From Azospirillum sp. (GTDB lineage: Bacteria > Pseudomonadota > Alphaproteobacteria > Azospirillales > Azospirillaceae), in NCBI GenBank assembly GCA_027483805.1, contig JAIXTS010000300.1, forward strand, positions 1 to 37,058: a stretch of 37,058 nucleotides of DNA. The letters are read 5' to 3'. The number at the start of each line of letters is the position of its first letter. Position 1 is the stretch's first letter. Positions 37,016 through 37,058 of this stretch are shown piece after piece. A program made the position numbers and the translations under genes. The notes below the pieces were generated by a model. The model saw only the letters and a list, made by a program, of their open reading frames with translations. It did no database searches and was not told the origin of the DNA.

Positions 37016-37058
37016 ATGGAGTATAAACGGATAGCGATCGACATTTCCAAGCATGTAT
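37016..37058 (+). CDS. IS110-family transposase, start only (cut by window end)
   Basis: MEYKRIAIDISKHV runs to the window edge. IAIDISKHV is the N-terminal start of the RuvC-like DEDD domain of IS110/IS1111 transposases, carrying the first catalytic Asp. The element end upstream cannot be placed because IS110 elements lack clear inverted repeats or target duplications. Confidence 0.75.
   Translation, partial: MEYKRIAIDISKHV

Overview
The window looks like a stretch of alphaproteobacterial plasmid backbone, most plausibly from Rhodospirillales or a relative. The evidence is the high GC content, an RPA-type replication initiator with iterons on both sides, a ParA with an N-terminal helix-turn-helix followed by ParB, an XRE regulator of the GMSQ/LGITFQQVQKYERG type, a HipB/HipA pair and an ArdC-type protein. 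There is no rRNA, tRNA or CRISPR array. The genus call is inference; the plasmid call is well supported.

Layout. (1) 0.1-2.7 kb: a divergent module. A ribbon-helix-helix protein and an Abi-like protein point left. A 174-aa protein and a 251-aa protein carrying an LNPG motif point right. The promoter region between them holds three TGACGGCA/TGCCGTCA operator-like sites. (2) 2.7-7.3 kb: small membrane and lipoprotein genes, a pilin-like/VirB6-like fusion and a P-loop ATPase of HerA/DUF87 type. These are remnants or part of a transfer-type membrane machine; no relaxase is present here. (3) 7.3-10.5 kb: small accessory genes, including a DUF5131 (Gp37/Gp68) protein, punctuated by copies of a two-part hairpin repeat. 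(4) 10.6-13.8 kb: HipA/HipB and an XRE regulator, the latter surrounded by GAA-centred palindromes. (5) 13.8-17.9 kb: decaying DNA with a complete IS66 element (14317-16876, 8-bp target duplication GAAACACC) that splits a gene which can be rejoined in frame, and a PIN-domain fragment. (6) 17.8-23.4 kb: XRE plus a secreted protein, then a tightly overlapping rightward operon of small proteins (two with cysteine clusters, one DUF2786-like, one XRE), then an HU-family protein with a terminator. (7) 23.4-27.5 kb: an M50 site-2-type protease, two very small genes, a UvrD/Rep-like helicase and an unknown protein. (8) 27.5-37.06 kb: the maintenance block. It holds five iterons, RepA (leftward), eight more iterons, an ArdC-like antirestriction protein, a full-length dapB, an OmpA-like periplasmic protein, a structured gene-free leader, a RepC-like winged-helix protein, a membrane protein, parA-parB with large palindromes on both sides, and the start of an IS110-family transposase cut by the window end.

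Working together: RepA with the two iteron arrays and AT-rich DNA at about 27.55-27.65 kb form the likely origin. ParA, ParB and the ACTTGCGAATTCGCAAGT palindromes form the likely partition system. ArdC, HipAB and the left module are establishment, stability or defence functions. Three kinds of dispersed sequence tie distant parts together: a bipartite promoter-like motif (TGCTGACGTTC, 15-16 nt, TAnGCT), the two-part hairpin repeat, and the EcoRI-centred palindromes. These repeats, the disrupted locus at 14-17 kb and the left-end divergent module are the most interesting parts.
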